In this document: positions 50,399-59,248 of the stretch, in pieces
How the letters are laid out: each line of letters opens with the position of its first letter
Numbering within the stretch: position 1 is the stretch's first letter
Origin: Desnuesiella massiliensis
Lineage (GTDB): Bacteria; Bacillota; Clostridia; Clostridiales; Clostridiaceae
Assembly (NCBI RefSeq): GCF_001403615.1
Contig: NZ_LN879456.1
Location: 1,302,001 to 1,366,000, forward strand
Direction: 5' to 3'
DNA: 64,000 nt
Notes under the pieces: model-generated
Told to the model about the DNA's origin: nothing
Seen by the model: the letters and a program-made list of their open reading frames with translations, nothing else
Database searches by the model: none
Translations under genes and position numbers: made by a program

Positions 50399-50725
50399 CT
50401 ACACCTCCTCTGTTTCAAGCTTTATATATTTTCCGTAAGCAACTTTTATGCTTTCTAAACTCTTCTCCATGGTTTTTAATAAAACCTGACACTTTTCAAT
50501 GTCTTCCTTATTATTCTTGCTTAAATCCAAGTTTAAAAATCCATCTTGGATTTTATAGTCTGCCTTTATGTTAAGAACTTCTTCTATTCCTATTAAAATA
50601 CTTTGAGATAATACTGAAATAGCTGAGCATACTATGTCTTCACCACTTTCAGCAAACCCTGCATGATCTTTAATAGCAAAAGCAACTATGTTAGAATCCT
50701 TTTTTTTTAGAATTATCTTAGTCAT
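50399..50725 (-). CDS. prp: Ribosomal-processing cysteine protease Prp
   Basis: The 108-aa protein has the catalytic His in DHAGFAESGEDI and Cys in VCSAISVLSQ, the YsxB/Prp dyad. It removes the L27 extension, which is essential for ribosome function in Firmicutes that have it. Placed between rplU and rpmA as usual. Confidence 0.93.
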   Translation of the reverse strand: MTKIILKKKDSNIVAFAIKDHAGFAESGEDIVCSAISVLSQSILIGIEEVLNIKADYKIQDGFLNLDLSKNNKEDIEKCQVLLKTMEKSLESIKVAYGKYIKLETEEV

Positions 50726-50727
50726 AA

Positions 50728-51042
50728 TTAAGCTTCTATTTTCTCAATAACTAATTTTGTAAAAGGTTGTCTATGTCCTTGCTTTCTTCTGTAGTCTTTC
50801 TTTGGTTTGTACTTGAAAACAACTACTTTTTTAGCTTTTCCTTGAGATAAAACCTTAGCAACAACTTTAGCACCTTCAACTACTGGCTTTCCTACAACTA
50901 AATCTCCGTTTTCTTTTGAAACAACAAGTACAGATGTCAATTCAACAACTGAGTCAACTTCAGCGTTTAACTTTTCAACGCTTATAACGTCTCCCTCTTG
51001 AACTCTGTATTGTTTTCCTCCTGTAGTTAATACTGCGTACAT
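50728..51042 (-). CDS. rplU: 50S ribosomal protein L21
   Basis: The 104-aa protein starts YAVLTTGGKQYRVQEGDVIS and has YKPKKDYRRKQGHRQPFT near the end. The start at 51042 has GGAGGTG upstream; a longer reading to 51084 would run through the leader and is rejected. Confidence 0.96.
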   Translation of the reverse strand: MYAVLTTGGKQYRVQEGDVISVEKLNAEVDSVVELTSVLVVSKENGDLVVGKPVVEGAKVVAKVLSQGKAKKVVVFKYKPKKDYRRKQGHRQPFTKLVIEKIEA

Positions 51043-51120
51043 TAAATACACCTCCTCTATCCAGTCTCGCCATCTCAGGTACACTAAAAGTGTTTTAAAA
51101 CCTTATGTGTGCGGTCTACA
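51043..51120 (-). promoter_or_regulatory. L21 leader (autoregulatory 5' UTR)
   Basis: On the minus strand, between promoter and rplU, the transcript carries ACCGCACACATAAGG, an ACACTTTTAGTGT hairpin and GAGATGGCGAGACTGGATAG before the RBS. This position and make-up fit the ribosomal L21 leader of Firmicutes, which lets the protein repress its own operon. Confidence 0.6.
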
Positions 51121-51126
51121 AAAGCC

Positions 51127-51155
51127 ATTTTAACATATGTGGCACCTTTTGTAAA
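51127..51155 (-). promoter_or_regulatory. Sigma-A promoter of rplU
   Basis: TTTACA (51155-51150) and TAAAAT (51132-51127), exactly 17 bases apart on the minus strand. Transcription would begin near 51120, giving a leader of about 78 bases. Confidence 0.75.
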
Positions 51156-51176
51156 GAAACTTTTATCAATATTTTT

Positions 51177-52631
51177 TTATATGCTATCTTTACTCCATAC
51201 TTTATAACCCTTTAAGTTTTCGATTTGGCTATGAAATATTAAAGGTTCTACCTTAAAATATTCAGTATTACTTAAATAGCTAATATATACATTTTTGTCT
51301 AAAGCCCCAATAGAGGATAAAAACTCTAATAGATTTCCTTCAATAAATTCCTTATACATTGGATTGATTTCTATGTAAATATCCTTTATTGTATCACCTG
51401 AGTTCACTTTTAATATCTCATTTCTAATTAGTAAAGAAATATAAGAAAGTTTTAATCTTTTACCTATTCCTCTGCATTCCATGCAGGGTTCCTCAATATA
51501 GTCATATATAGTTTTTCCTCGCCTTCTTCTAGCGATTTGTACTAAGTTTAACTGAGTAAAAGGATATATAACAGTTTTATTTTTATCTTCTGCAAAACCT
51601 TCTTTTAATATCTCCATTATCTTATTTTTATCCTCATCAATATTTAAGTCAATAAAGTCTATTACTATAATGCCACTTAAATTTCTGAGCCTAATTTGAC
51701 GGCTTATTTCCGCTGCCGCTTCTGCATTAGTTATAAAAGCTGTTTTTTCCATAGATTTAGAACTAGTATTCTTTCCCGAGTTCACATCCACCACATGCAT
51801 AGCCTCAGTCTTATCTATAGTTATGTATCCACCGCAATTTAAGCTTATCTTATGACTCCTTAGAGAAAGAATTTCTTTCTCTATTCCATAATAATCAAAT
51901 AAGTTTCTATGGCCTTCATACAACTCCACATGTACTTCTGCATTTAGCTTATGGTCTATAAAATCCTTTACTATATTGTAATCCTCTAGGCTATCTACTA
52001 ATATTTTTTTTGTTTCTGTAGTTACACTGTCTCTAAGTATTTTATATATTATACTCCCTTCTCCATATAGCTTTTTGGGTTTTAAACTATATTTCCATTT
52101 ATCATATATATCCTTGTATACCTCATATAGCTCTTCGATCTCTTTATTTATAGTCTCTAGCTCTGCCTCCATGGCATTAGTTCTTAAAAGTATCCCTATA
52201 TTCTCAGGCTTTTTAATATTTGATTCTATATACCCTTTAAATGCATCATCTTCAATTTTTTTTGAAAAGGATATATTAGTATTCTCATTAGTTAAAACCA
52301 CAAACCTACCAGGCAGAGTTATAAAATTATTTACCTTGGCTCCTTTATTACCCAACTCCTCCTTAACTACCTCTACTAATACCTCTTCCCCTTTTTTCAG
52401 CTTCACATTATTGTATTTCTTGTCTATATACATATAAGCATTTTTTTCATGACCGATGTCTACAAAGGCACATTTAATAGCCGGAACTATATTTTTTACA
52501 ACCCCTTTATATATCTCCCCTGGAAAAGGTTCGTTACTGTCCTCTTCTATATAGCATTCCACAAGCTTTTCTTTTTCCTTAATAGCTATCCTTAAAAGCT
52601 TATTGCCTCTTTCTATAAATATTTCTCTCAT
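51177..52631 (-). CDS. rng: Ribonuclease G/E family endoribonuclease
   Basis: The 484-aa protein has an N-terminal S1 domain (GEIYKGVVKNIVPAIKCAFVDIG), an RNase E/G catalytic core with VDVNSGKN and IVIDFIDL, and a zinc-link-like PCMECRGIGKR. This is the short RNase G form without the E-type scaffold tail. It trims rRNA and turns over mRNA. Located upstream of the rplU operon, as in many clostridia. Confidence 0.92.
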   Translation of the reverse strand: MREIFIERGNKLLRIAIKEKEKLVECYIEEDSNEPFPGEIYKGVVKNIVPAIKCAFVDIGHEKNAYMYIDKKYNNVKLKKGEEVLVEVVKEELGNKGAKVNNFITLPGRFVVLTNENTNISFSKKIEDDAFKGYIESNIKKPENIGILLRTNAMEAELETINKEIEELYEVYKDIYDKWKYSLKPKKLYGEGSIIYKILRDSVTTETKKILVDSLEDYNIVKDFIDHKLNAEVHVELYEGHRNLFDYYGIEKEILSLRSHKISLNCGGYITIDKTEAMHVVDVNSGKNTSSKSMEKTAFITNAEAAAEISRQIRLRNLSGIIVIDFIDLNIDEDKNKIMEILKEGFAEDKNKTVIYPFTQLNLVQIARRRRGKTIYDYIEEPCMECRGIGKRLKLSYISLLIRNEILKVNSGDTIKDIYIEINPMYKEFIEGNLLEFLSSIGALDKNVYISYLSNTEYFKVEPLIFHSQIENLKGYKVWSKDSI

Positions 52632-52649
52632 AATAATCCCTTCCTTGTT

Positions 52650-52810
52650 TAAGGCATCGCAAGAAAATAAGTAGTCAAAGATGGGTCGTATATTTTGCGT
52701 AAGGCAAGGACACAGGTTCCATTAATAGTGGGGCTATTAGTGGGTTCTGTAGACGCAGTATTACGCAAAATAGACGAGTAGACTGACTAGTTATTTTTTG
52801 GAGATGCCTA
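52650..52810. repeat. MITE-like repeat family 1, full copy B (inverted relative to A)
   Basis: AAGGCATCGCAAGAAAATAA at the left and TTATTTTTTGGAGATGCCTA at the right. The reverse complement aligns along its whole 161 bp with 21906-22068, including CAGAACCCACTAATAGCCCC. Confidence 0.82.
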
Positions 52811-52842
52811 ATGCACTGTTCACAATTTAGAATAAAATTAAG

Positions 52843-52862
52843 CGTGGCTACTGCTAGCCACG
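52843..52862 (-). terminator. Terminator after the DUF2344 gene
   Basis: The arms CGTGGCTA and TAGCCACG with a 4-base loop, followed on the minus strand by CTTAATTTTATTC. Ten bases after the stop. Confidence 0.7.
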
Positions 52863-52871
52863 ACTTTTTAA

Positions 52872-53573
52872 TTAAACGTATTTATATATAGGAACTAGCT
52901 TATCATGCTTATAAGCATACATCTCTTCTCTTTTGATGTCAATAAAGCTATTTTCCTTAAATCCCTTAGTACTCTCTTTTATATATTGTGATAATAAGTC
53001 TGGAGATAAGTTTTCTCTACTTCCACAGCTTATTAAAACGTTAAATACGATAAAATCTTCTTTTGTCCAATATTTAATAGTCTTTACCATAGGTTTAATA
53101 TCTACCATCTTTTCTCCACTTTTGCTCTTCTTTAAAATAGTCCATTGTTCTCTCTCTAATAGAGAGGTTATTTGTGCCTCTAAATCTTCTATACCCTCAT
53201 ACCTCATTTTTATAGTATAGCTGGCTGCATCGATTAAAGCCATGGCTTGGGGAGTCTTTTTAACATTTTCTAAGGACTTAACCTTTTTAGCCTCCAGTAT
53301 TTTTATACCACTAGGGCAATTTGCATTTAATCTTTCTTTAACCTCTTCCTCTGAAAGTTCTTCTTTAAGAACTATATCCATATACTCACCTTCTGAGTGG
53401 GCTCCCACTGATAGTGGCTGCGCAATGGATAAACTCATATGAGGATTAAACCCTTGAGAATATTCAATAGGTAGATCTCCTCTTTTAATTATTCTCTGAA
53501 TAGTTCTCATTAAGTCTAAATGAGATATGAACTTTATATGACTATCTTTAGTAAACTTTATTAGGTAACGCAC
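52872..53573 (-). CDS. TIGR03936/DUF2344 radical-SAM-linked protein
   Basis: The 233-aa protein starts VRYLIKFTKDSHIKFISHLD, with IEYSQGFNPHMSLSIAQPLSVG next, a DUF2344 domain always found beside or fused to the radical SAM protein encoded upstream. The start is GTG at 53573, inside the last codons of the upstream gene, so the two are translationally coupled by a 26-base overlap. Thought to act in RNA or tRNA modification; unproven. Confidence 0.85.
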   Translation of the reverse strand: MRYLIKFTKDSHIKFISHLDLMRTIQRIIKRGDLPIEYSQGFNPHMSLSIAQPLSVGAHSEGEYMDIVLKEELSEEEVKERLNANCPSGIKILEAKKVKSLENVKKTPQAMALIDAASYTIKMRYEGIEDLEAQITSLLEREQWTILKKSKSGEKMVDIKPMVKTIKYWTKEDFIVFNVLISCGSRENLSPDLLSQYIKESTKGFKENSFIDIKREEMYAYKHDKLVPIYKYV

Positions 53574-55410
53574 CTTCAAAACACTTCCCTTCTTTAAAAT
53601 TAACATTAACACCACATCCGGTGCAACCTAATCTGCAATTTTGAGTAAGTTCTGCATTTTTAGCTTTTTCATTTTCTTTTACTAAATACTCTTTATTCAC
53701 TCCTATGTCAACAAAGTCCCAAGGTAGAACTTCATCATAGCTTCTTTCTCTATAAGCATAGAAATCACCATTAACGGCGCATTCTTCTAATGCCTCTTTC
53801 CAATAATCAAAATTAAAGTATTCTGACCATCCATCAAATTTTGCACCCTTTTCAAAAGCTTTTATTATTACATCACAAAGCTTTCTATCTCCTCTAGCAA
53901 ACATAGCCTCCATATAAGAAACTATGGACTCGTGATAGTTATAAACTACAGCCTTACTTTTTATTGAAGACTTAACTAGTTTTATCTTTTCCTTAACCTC
54001 TTCCATGGTGCTTTGAGGTGCCCATTGGAATGGAGTAAAAGGTTTTGGCACAAAGATAGATGTGCTGGCTGTTACCCTTAACCCCTTATTTCTTACATCT
54101 TTAGGTACCATAAAATATTGAGATACTATCTTTTCTGAAAGTTCCCCTATGCCTTTTACATCCTCTTCATTTTCATAAGGCAACCCTATCATAAAATATA
54201 ATTTTATAGTAGACCAACCTGATTCGAAGGCATTTTTAGCAGCCTCTAATACCTTTTCTTCCGTTACTCCCTTGTTGATAATATCTCTCATTCTTTGGGA
54301 GCCTGCTTCTGGTGCAAAAGTTAAACCTGTCTTTCTTACCTTTTGAATCTCTTTTATAAGATCTACAGAAAAGGCATCTATTCTTATAGATGGCAGAGAA
54401 ACACTCACATTGCTTTCTTTATGCTTTTCTATAAGAGTAAACACTAAATTTTGAATATCAGAGTAGTCACAGATGCTTAAAGAACTTAGAGATATTTCAC
54501 TGTAACCTGTGCTCTTCAATAGCTTATCTGCTAATTCAATTAAGGTTTTAGTATTTTTTTCTCTAACCGGTCTATATATCATTCCTGCTTGACAGAATCT
54601 ACATCCATTGGTGCAACCTCTAAAGGTTTCCAAAATTATTCTATCATGAACTATTTCTGTATAAGGCACTATCATATTTTCAGGGTAGGTTACATCATTG
54701 AAGTTAGTAATAAACCTTTTTCTCACCTTTTTAGGCACATCTTCATATTTTGGTTGGAATTCTTTAATAGTATCATCCTCATTATAGGTAACCTCATAAA
54801 GAGAAGGTACATATACACCCTCTATTTTAGATATCTCTCTTAAAAAATCTTTTTTCTTACCTTTACCTTTATATTTCTTATAAACGTCAAGTACATCATT
54901 CATTACCTCTTCGCCTTCTCCAAACTCAAAGAAGTCTACAATATCATGTAGGGGTTCTGGATTATAAGCACAGGGACCTCCAGCCATAATAATGGGTTCT
55001 TCTTCTCCTCTCTTAGAAGCTCTTATAGTAATACCACTCATATCTAACATATTTAAAATATTTGTATAGCTCATCTCATATTGAAGGGTAAAGCCTAAAA
55101 AATCGAAATCAGCTAAAGAATCTTTACTCTCTAAAGCATAAAGGGCTATATCATTCTCTCTCATAAGCTTCTCCATGTCTGGCCAAGGAGCATAAGCCCT
55201 TTCACAATAGGTATCTTCTCTTTCATTTAAGGAATGGTATAAAATCCTGCTTCCAAGGTGCGACATACCCACTTCATAAACATCTGGAAAGCAGAAGGCA
55301 AACCTTATATCTACCTTAGAGGTATCCTTGATGCAGGAATTTAATTCTCCACCAATATATCTTGCTGGTTTCTCAACCCTGAACAATATATCATCTGTAA
55401 TTTTATTCAT
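53548..55410 (-). CDS. TIGR03960-family B12-binding-like radical SAM protein
   Basis: The 620-aa protein has an N-terminal B12-binding-like domain (RFAFCFPDVYEVGMSHLG), a radical SAM core with the cluster-binding Cys in RGCTNGCRFCQAG, and a C-terminal RLGCTGCG motif that may hold a second cluster. Its partner is the DUF2344 gene. Substrate unknown. Confidence 0.88.
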   Translation of the reverse strand: MNKITDDILFRVEKPARYIGGELNSCIKDTSKVDIRFAFCFPDVYEVGMSHLGSRILYHSLNEREDTYCERAYAPWPDMEKLMRENDIALYALESKDSLADFDFLGFTLQYEMSYTNILNMLDMSGITIRASKRGEEEPIIMAGGPCAYNPEPLHDIVDFFEFGEGEEVMNDVLDVYKKYKGKGKKKDFLREISKIEGVYVPSLYEVTYNEDDTIKEFQPKYEDVPKKVRKRFITNFNDVTYPENMIVPYTEIVHDRIILETFRGCTNGCRFCQAGMIYRPVREKNTKTLIELADKLLKSTGYSEISLSSLSICDYSDIQNLVFTLIEKHKESNVSVSLPSIRIDAFSVDLIKEIQKVRKTGLTFAPEAGSQRMRDIINKGVTEEKVLEAAKNAFESGWSTIKLYFMIGLPYENEEDVKGIGELSEKIVSQYFMVPKDVRNKGLRVTASTSIFVPKPFTPFQWAPQSTMEEVKEKIKLVKSSIKSKAVVYNYHESIVSYMEAMFARGDRKLCDVIIKAFEKGAKFDGWSEYFNFDYWKEALEECAVNGDFYAYRERSYDEVLPWDFVDIGVNKEYLVKENEKAKNAELTQNCRLGCTGCGVNVNFKEGKCFEGALPNKVY

Positions 55411-55523
55411 TAAATTTCCTCCTAGTGCTTCAAAAATAAAGAAGTATAATTAATTATTATACTCCCATTAATATTCTATCTAAATATTTTATCATTAAAG
55501 ATGTAGTACTTCAATTATAAAAT

Positions 55524-56390
55524 CTATTTTTCGTCAGAGCTCTTAATAAATTCTTCCAAGCTCCTATTCCCTCTTATTCTAAGTTCTTCAATAATGTCAC
55601 TTTCATATATTACAGCCAGTACCTTCATATCATCATCTAATACGGTAAATATATTAAATTTATTTTTATCTAATATGCTTAGGGCGCTTATAAGATCCTT
55701 CTTATAATGAATAGAAATACTTTTATTTTCAATATACTTATATTTTATAAATCTTGTTCTTTTCTTAACAATATCTGCCATAATAATATATACTATCCTT
55801 TCTTTTTCTTTATATGTATTCAACAGAATAAGAAGGGAGGCAAAAAGAAGAGTTATATTAACTTTTCTTAAAAAAAGCAAAAAAATAAAACAACCGCATA
55901 ATATAAAACCAATAACAAAACTGCATTTTACGGTTATTTTATTAGCTCTTTTGTATATAATTCTCGTACCCAATATATCTCTCAGAAGTCTTGCCCCATC
56001 TAAAGGGAAAGCTGGCATTATATTAAATATAAAAAGTACAATATTAATCATAATAGATTTTTGAAGTAAATAGCTTGAATAATAATTATTAATAATAAAA
56101 AGTATTATACCAAATAATAAATTGAGCATTGGTCCAGCCATAGATATTATTATATCCTGTTTTAAAGTAATATTATCTAATTCCTCCATGTACAAGGAAG
56201 TGCCTAATGGCATTACAGTGATTTTCATATCTTTAATACCCATACACTTCGCAGAAAAGTAATGAGCAAGCTCATGTAACATAATCCAAAGGAAGGATAA
56301 AACAAAATCAAATTTTAAACCTACCACAAGCATTAGTATTAATATGTATGAAATATACTTGTTTACTTTCATCACGTTAATTTTGATCAT
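55524..56390 (-). CDS. spoIVFB: SpoIVFB-like intramembrane metalloprotease
   Basis: The 288-aa M50 protease has the zinc motif HELAHYFSAK in a membrane segment and the second motif FPLDGARLLRDIL. Four to six membrane segments, then a soluble C-terminal part (about 200-288) resembling a degenerate CBS domain. SpoIVFB cleaves pro-sigma-K in the mother cell during sporulation. The gene lies next to a SpoIVFA-like gene, as in Bacillus. Pro-sigma-K was not in the window. Confidence 0.85.
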   Translation of the reverse strand: MIKINVMKVNKYISYILILMLVVGLKFDFVLSFLWIMLHELAHYFSAKCMGIKDMKITVMPLGTSLYMEELDNITLKQDIIISMAGPMLNLLFGIILFIINNYYSSYLLQKSIMINIVLFIFNIMPAFPLDGARLLRDILGTRIIYKRANKITVKCSFVIGFILCGCFIFLLFLRKVNITLLFASLLILLNTYKEKERIVYIIMADIVKKRTRFIKYKYIENKSISIHYKKDLISALSILDKNKFNIFTVLDDDMKVLAVIYESDIIEELRIRGNRSLEEFIKSSDEK

Positions 56391-56411
56391 GGAAAACTCC
56401 TGTAATAATTG

Positions 56412-57200
56412 CTAATTAAAGTTTAAATACTCCAACGGATTTTTATTTTGTCCCATATATATAAATTCAAAATGTAAATGTGGAGCTGTGGATCTTCCTG
56501 TATTGCCACTCTTACCTATAACTTGAGCTTTCTCAACCTCTTCATCCTTTTTAACTGATATCTCATTTAAATGTGCGTACTTTGTTTCAATTCCATCTCC
56601 ATGGCTTATTAAAATAAATTTACCAAAGATATTATCATCCCCAACCTCTCTCACTTTACCTTTATAGGGAGTTTTAATCTCTGTATTCTCCTTAGCATCT
56701 ATATCAACACCTTCATGCATACTCATTTGCTTTGTAAAAGGATCCTCTCTCTTACCAAAGCCAGAGGTTATGCTGCCTTTTAAAGGAACCAAGTAATCTT
56801 CTTTTATTTTATCTTTAAAAGCTTTATCTCCTGTTATCTTAACTTTAATTCCATCAATCCAATCCTCTATTTTATCCTTTATGTCCTCTAGGTTAATATT
56901 TACTATTTTAGAGTATATAATCTTATAGTCTATATTATATGAAACTATTTCTTTTGAATATCTATAAACTGATAGGGTCTGCGGGGTAGTTATAAGCTTA
57001 CAACTTATTACCATAAATAAGAGGCATAATACTCCAATAAAATCTCTAATCAATCTTTTGTATAGATAATTTATATCAAGTTTAGGAATAATAGGATTAC
57101 TTTCCTTATTACTAGAGCTATAAGATGAATAAGGTCCAGCATTTCTTTTTTGTAATATCTTTGCGTAATAACTTTCATATTGAGAATTATAGCTTCCCAC
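56412..57200 (-). CDS. spoIVFA: SpoIVFA-like M23-domain membrane protein
   Basis: The 262-aa protein has one membrane segment (FIGVLCLLFMVISCKLI) and a C-terminal LytM/M23 domain (HEGVDIDAKENTEIKTPYKG, YAHLNEISVKKDEEV, HLHFEF). In Bacillus SpoIVFA anchors and restrains SpoIVFB. The M23 zinc ligands (HxxxD, HLH) look intact here, so peptidase activity is possible. GTG start at 57200 with AGGAGGAAGG. Confidence 0.8.
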   Translation of the reverse strand: MGSYNSQYESYYAKILQKRNAGPYSSYSSSNKESNPIIPKLDINYLYKRLIRDFIGVLCLLFMVISCKLITTPQTLSVYRYSKEIVSYNIDYKIIYSKIVNINLEDIKDKIEDWIDGIKVKITGDKAFKDKIKEDYLVPLKGSITSGFGKREDPFTKQMSMHEGVDIDAKENTEIKTPYKGKVREVGDDNIFGKFILISHGDGIETKYAHLNEISVKKDEEVEKAQVIGKSGNTGRSTAPHLHFEFIYMGQNKNPLEYLNFN

Positions 57201-57279
57201 AACCTTCCTCCTCACACATATTATTATATATACAATCTATATATATTTTATTTACTGAAATTTATTACTTAAAAATAAA

Positions 57280-57305
57280 AAAACTAGGTATTACTACCTA
57301 GTTTT
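57280..57305 (-). terminator. Terminator overlapping the mgsA stop
   Basis: The arms AAAACTAGGTA and TACCTAGTTTT, then a T-run on the minus strand. The mgsA stop codon lies within the stem. Confidence 0.8.
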
Positions 57306-57662
57306 TAAAACCTTTAAAAACACTTCTGCAGATCCTAAATTTGTAGCCACAGGTATGCAGTGTACATCACATAATCTTAATAAAGCTGAAACATCTGGTT
57401 CATGCGGCTGAGCGGTTAAAGGATCTCTTAAAAATATTACTAAATCAATTTTTCCTTCACAGATTTTTGCCCCTATTTGTTGATCTCCACCTAGAGGCCC
57501 GGATAAAAATCGTTGTACCTCTAATCCTATTATTTCATTAATCAATCTTCCTGTAGTACCTGTAGCATATAGCTCATGATCTTTAAATACGTCCTTATAC
57601 CTTCTAACCAAATCAATAATATCGTCTTTTTTCTTGTCATGTGCAATAAGTGCTATTTTCAT
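57294..57662 (-). CDS. mgsA: Methylglyoxal synthase
   Basis: The 122-aa protein has IALIAHDKKKDDIIDLVRRY, ATGTTGRLI, SGPLGGDQQIGAKI and FLRDPLTAQPHEPDVSALLR, all typical. It turns dihydroxyacetone phosphate into methylglyoxal plus phosphate. Downstream of rodA, as in related clostridia. Confidence 0.95.
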   Translation of the reverse strand: MKIALIAHDKKKDDIIDLVRRYKDVFKDHELYATGTTGRLINEIIGLEVQRFLSGPLGGDQQIGAKICEGKIDLVIFLRDPLTAQPHEPDVSALLRLCDVHCIPVATNLGSAEVFLKVLKTR

Positions 57663-57708
57663 TAAATATGTCCCCCATCTTTGTTAGTTACTTTTTCCCT
57701 TGCTCAAA

Positions 57709-58842
57709 TTAAAAATTAATCTTTTTTCTTCTCATTCCTACATTTAATACTAAAGCTATAGCTAAAAAATTAGTTAAAGCTGAGCTTCCACCATAACTCA
57801 TCAAAGGTAAAGTAATACCTGTGATAGGCATTAGTCCAATAGTCATGCCTATATTCTGAAATATGGAAAATAAAAATGTGGATACCACACCTATACATAT
57901 AATACTACCAAATATATCTTTAGAACTCTTTGCAATCTTTATAGTTCTATAGATAAATATTCCATATAAGGTCAACAAGAAAATTGCACCTATATATCCC
58001 CATTGCTCTGCGGATACTGCAAATATAAAATCGTTATGGGCCTCTGGCACGAATTCAGCCACGTAGCTCCTTTTTGCACCTGGCAAAAAGCTTGGTCCTG
58101 TTCCAAATAATCCACCAGAACCTATACCTATCTTAGACTGAGAAAGCTGAAGATTCATTCCTAGCTCATCTGCCTGAGGATTAATAAAGGAGGTTAATCT
58201 TCTTTTCCAATATTCTTGCATGAGGCCAGAATTCCACAGTAGAGCAATAACTGTCAGAACTCCCATAAAGCCGCCTGCTATTACTTTTCCATTTAGTCCC
58301 GCTGCAAAAAATATACCTAGCACAATAAAGAAACAAACCATAGTCATTCCCATATCCGGTTGAATTACTATCAAGGCCATAGGAACAGCAGCATAAAATA
58401 ATAATTCGAAAAAGTTTTTCACATTATTTATGTTCCCTTCCATTTCCTCCAGCTTCTTAGCCAGCATTATTATCATAGCTAGCTTAGCTAGCTCCGCAGG
58501 TTGAAATCCAAAACCGCCGATTCTTATCCAACCCCTAGCTCCATTTACAGTTTTGCCCATACCCGAATATTTAGTAATCACAAGAAGCCCTATAGTCAGC
58601 CAGTATATAATATTAGCATAATTTTGTAGTATGGTATAATCCACCAATAGCACTACATAAGTTAATATTAAGCATAATACTAACCAGATAGCCTGTTGTT
58701 TCAAATAATAAATTCCATATTTTGCTTTAGTGGCACTATATATATTAATGGTTCCATAAAGCATAATGATTATTGATACTATAAGTACCCCGAAATCTAA
58801 CTCTTTTAGAACCTTAGTGTCAATTTTTAGTTTACTAAACAC
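57709..58842 (-). CDS. rodA: RodA/FtsW/SpoVE-family peptidoglycan polymerase
   Basis: The 377-aa protein has about ten membrane segments and the SEDS motifs WIRIGGFGFQPAELAKLA, QPDMGMTMV, EAHNDFIFAVSAEQWG and MPITGITLPLMSYGGSSAL. Placed in the PBP2-min cluster it is RodA rather than FtsW. It polymerises glycan strands with PBP2. GTG start at 58842 with GGGAGGGG six bases upstream. Confidence 0.9.
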   Translation of the reverse strand: MFSKLKIDTKVLKELDFGVLIVSIIIMLYGTINIYSATKAKYGIYYLKQQAIWLVLCLILTYVVLLVDYTILQNYANIIYWLTIGLLVITKYSGMGKTVNGARGWIRIGGFGFQPAELAKLAMIIMLAKKLEEMEGNINNVKNFFELLFYAAVPMALIVIQPDMGMTMVCFFIVLGIFFAAGLNGKVIAGGFMGVLTVIALLWNSGLMQEYWKRRLTSFINPQADELGMNLQLSQSKIGIGSGGLFGTGPSFLPGAKRSYVAEFVPEAHNDFIFAVSAEQWGYIGAIFLLTLYGIFIYRTIKIAKSSKDIFGSIICIGVVSTFLFSIFQNIGMTIGLMPITGITLPLMSYGGSSALTNFLAIALVLNVGMRRKKINF

Positions 58843-58970
58843 ATTATCCCCTCCCAAAAGTAAGTCAAGAAATAGTATAACATAAATTACGTAACTAATT
58901 ATAGATACGAAAAAAATTTTACAATGTATTTAAAATTACTCCGAAGGGGTTATAGAAAATTAACAATTTC

Positions 58971-59237
58971 CTATCTTGCTCTCATATTCTTAATAGGTAT
59001 ATTAGCTACTAAAGCTGGTGAATTACCTTCTGTGGAATCTGTCCTAGTTAAGGCTATTTCCACATCTGAACTATCTATCTCTACGTATTTGGAAATAACT
59101 CCCAGTATTTCACTCTTAATCATTTCCAATAGTTGTGGAGACAAGTCACCTCTATCATGAATCAAAATAAGCTTTAATCTATCCTTTGCTACTTCTTTGG
59201 AGGATGACCTATTTGAAAATATTTTGAACAAATCCAT
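58971..59237 (-). CDS. minE: Cell division topological specificity factor MinE
   Basis: The 88-aa protein has DRLKLILIHDRGDLSPQLLEM, the MinD-binding segment, and a C-terminal dimerisation part. It drives pole-to-pole movement of MinCD. In clostridia MinE rather than DivIVA alone often sets the site. Adjacent to minD. Confidence 0.93.
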   Translation of the reverse strand: MDLFKIFSNRSSSKEVAKDRLKLILIHDRGDLSPQLLEMIKSEILGVISKYVEIDSSDVEIALTRTDSTEGNSPALVANIPIKNMRAR

Positions 59238-59248
59238 TACTATCCCCC

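Noticed and set aside
50728..51084. L21 with a 14-residue N-terminal extension
   Set aside because: It would be translated from the leader. L21 proteins begin YAVLTTGG, and GGAGGTG lies directly before that ATG.
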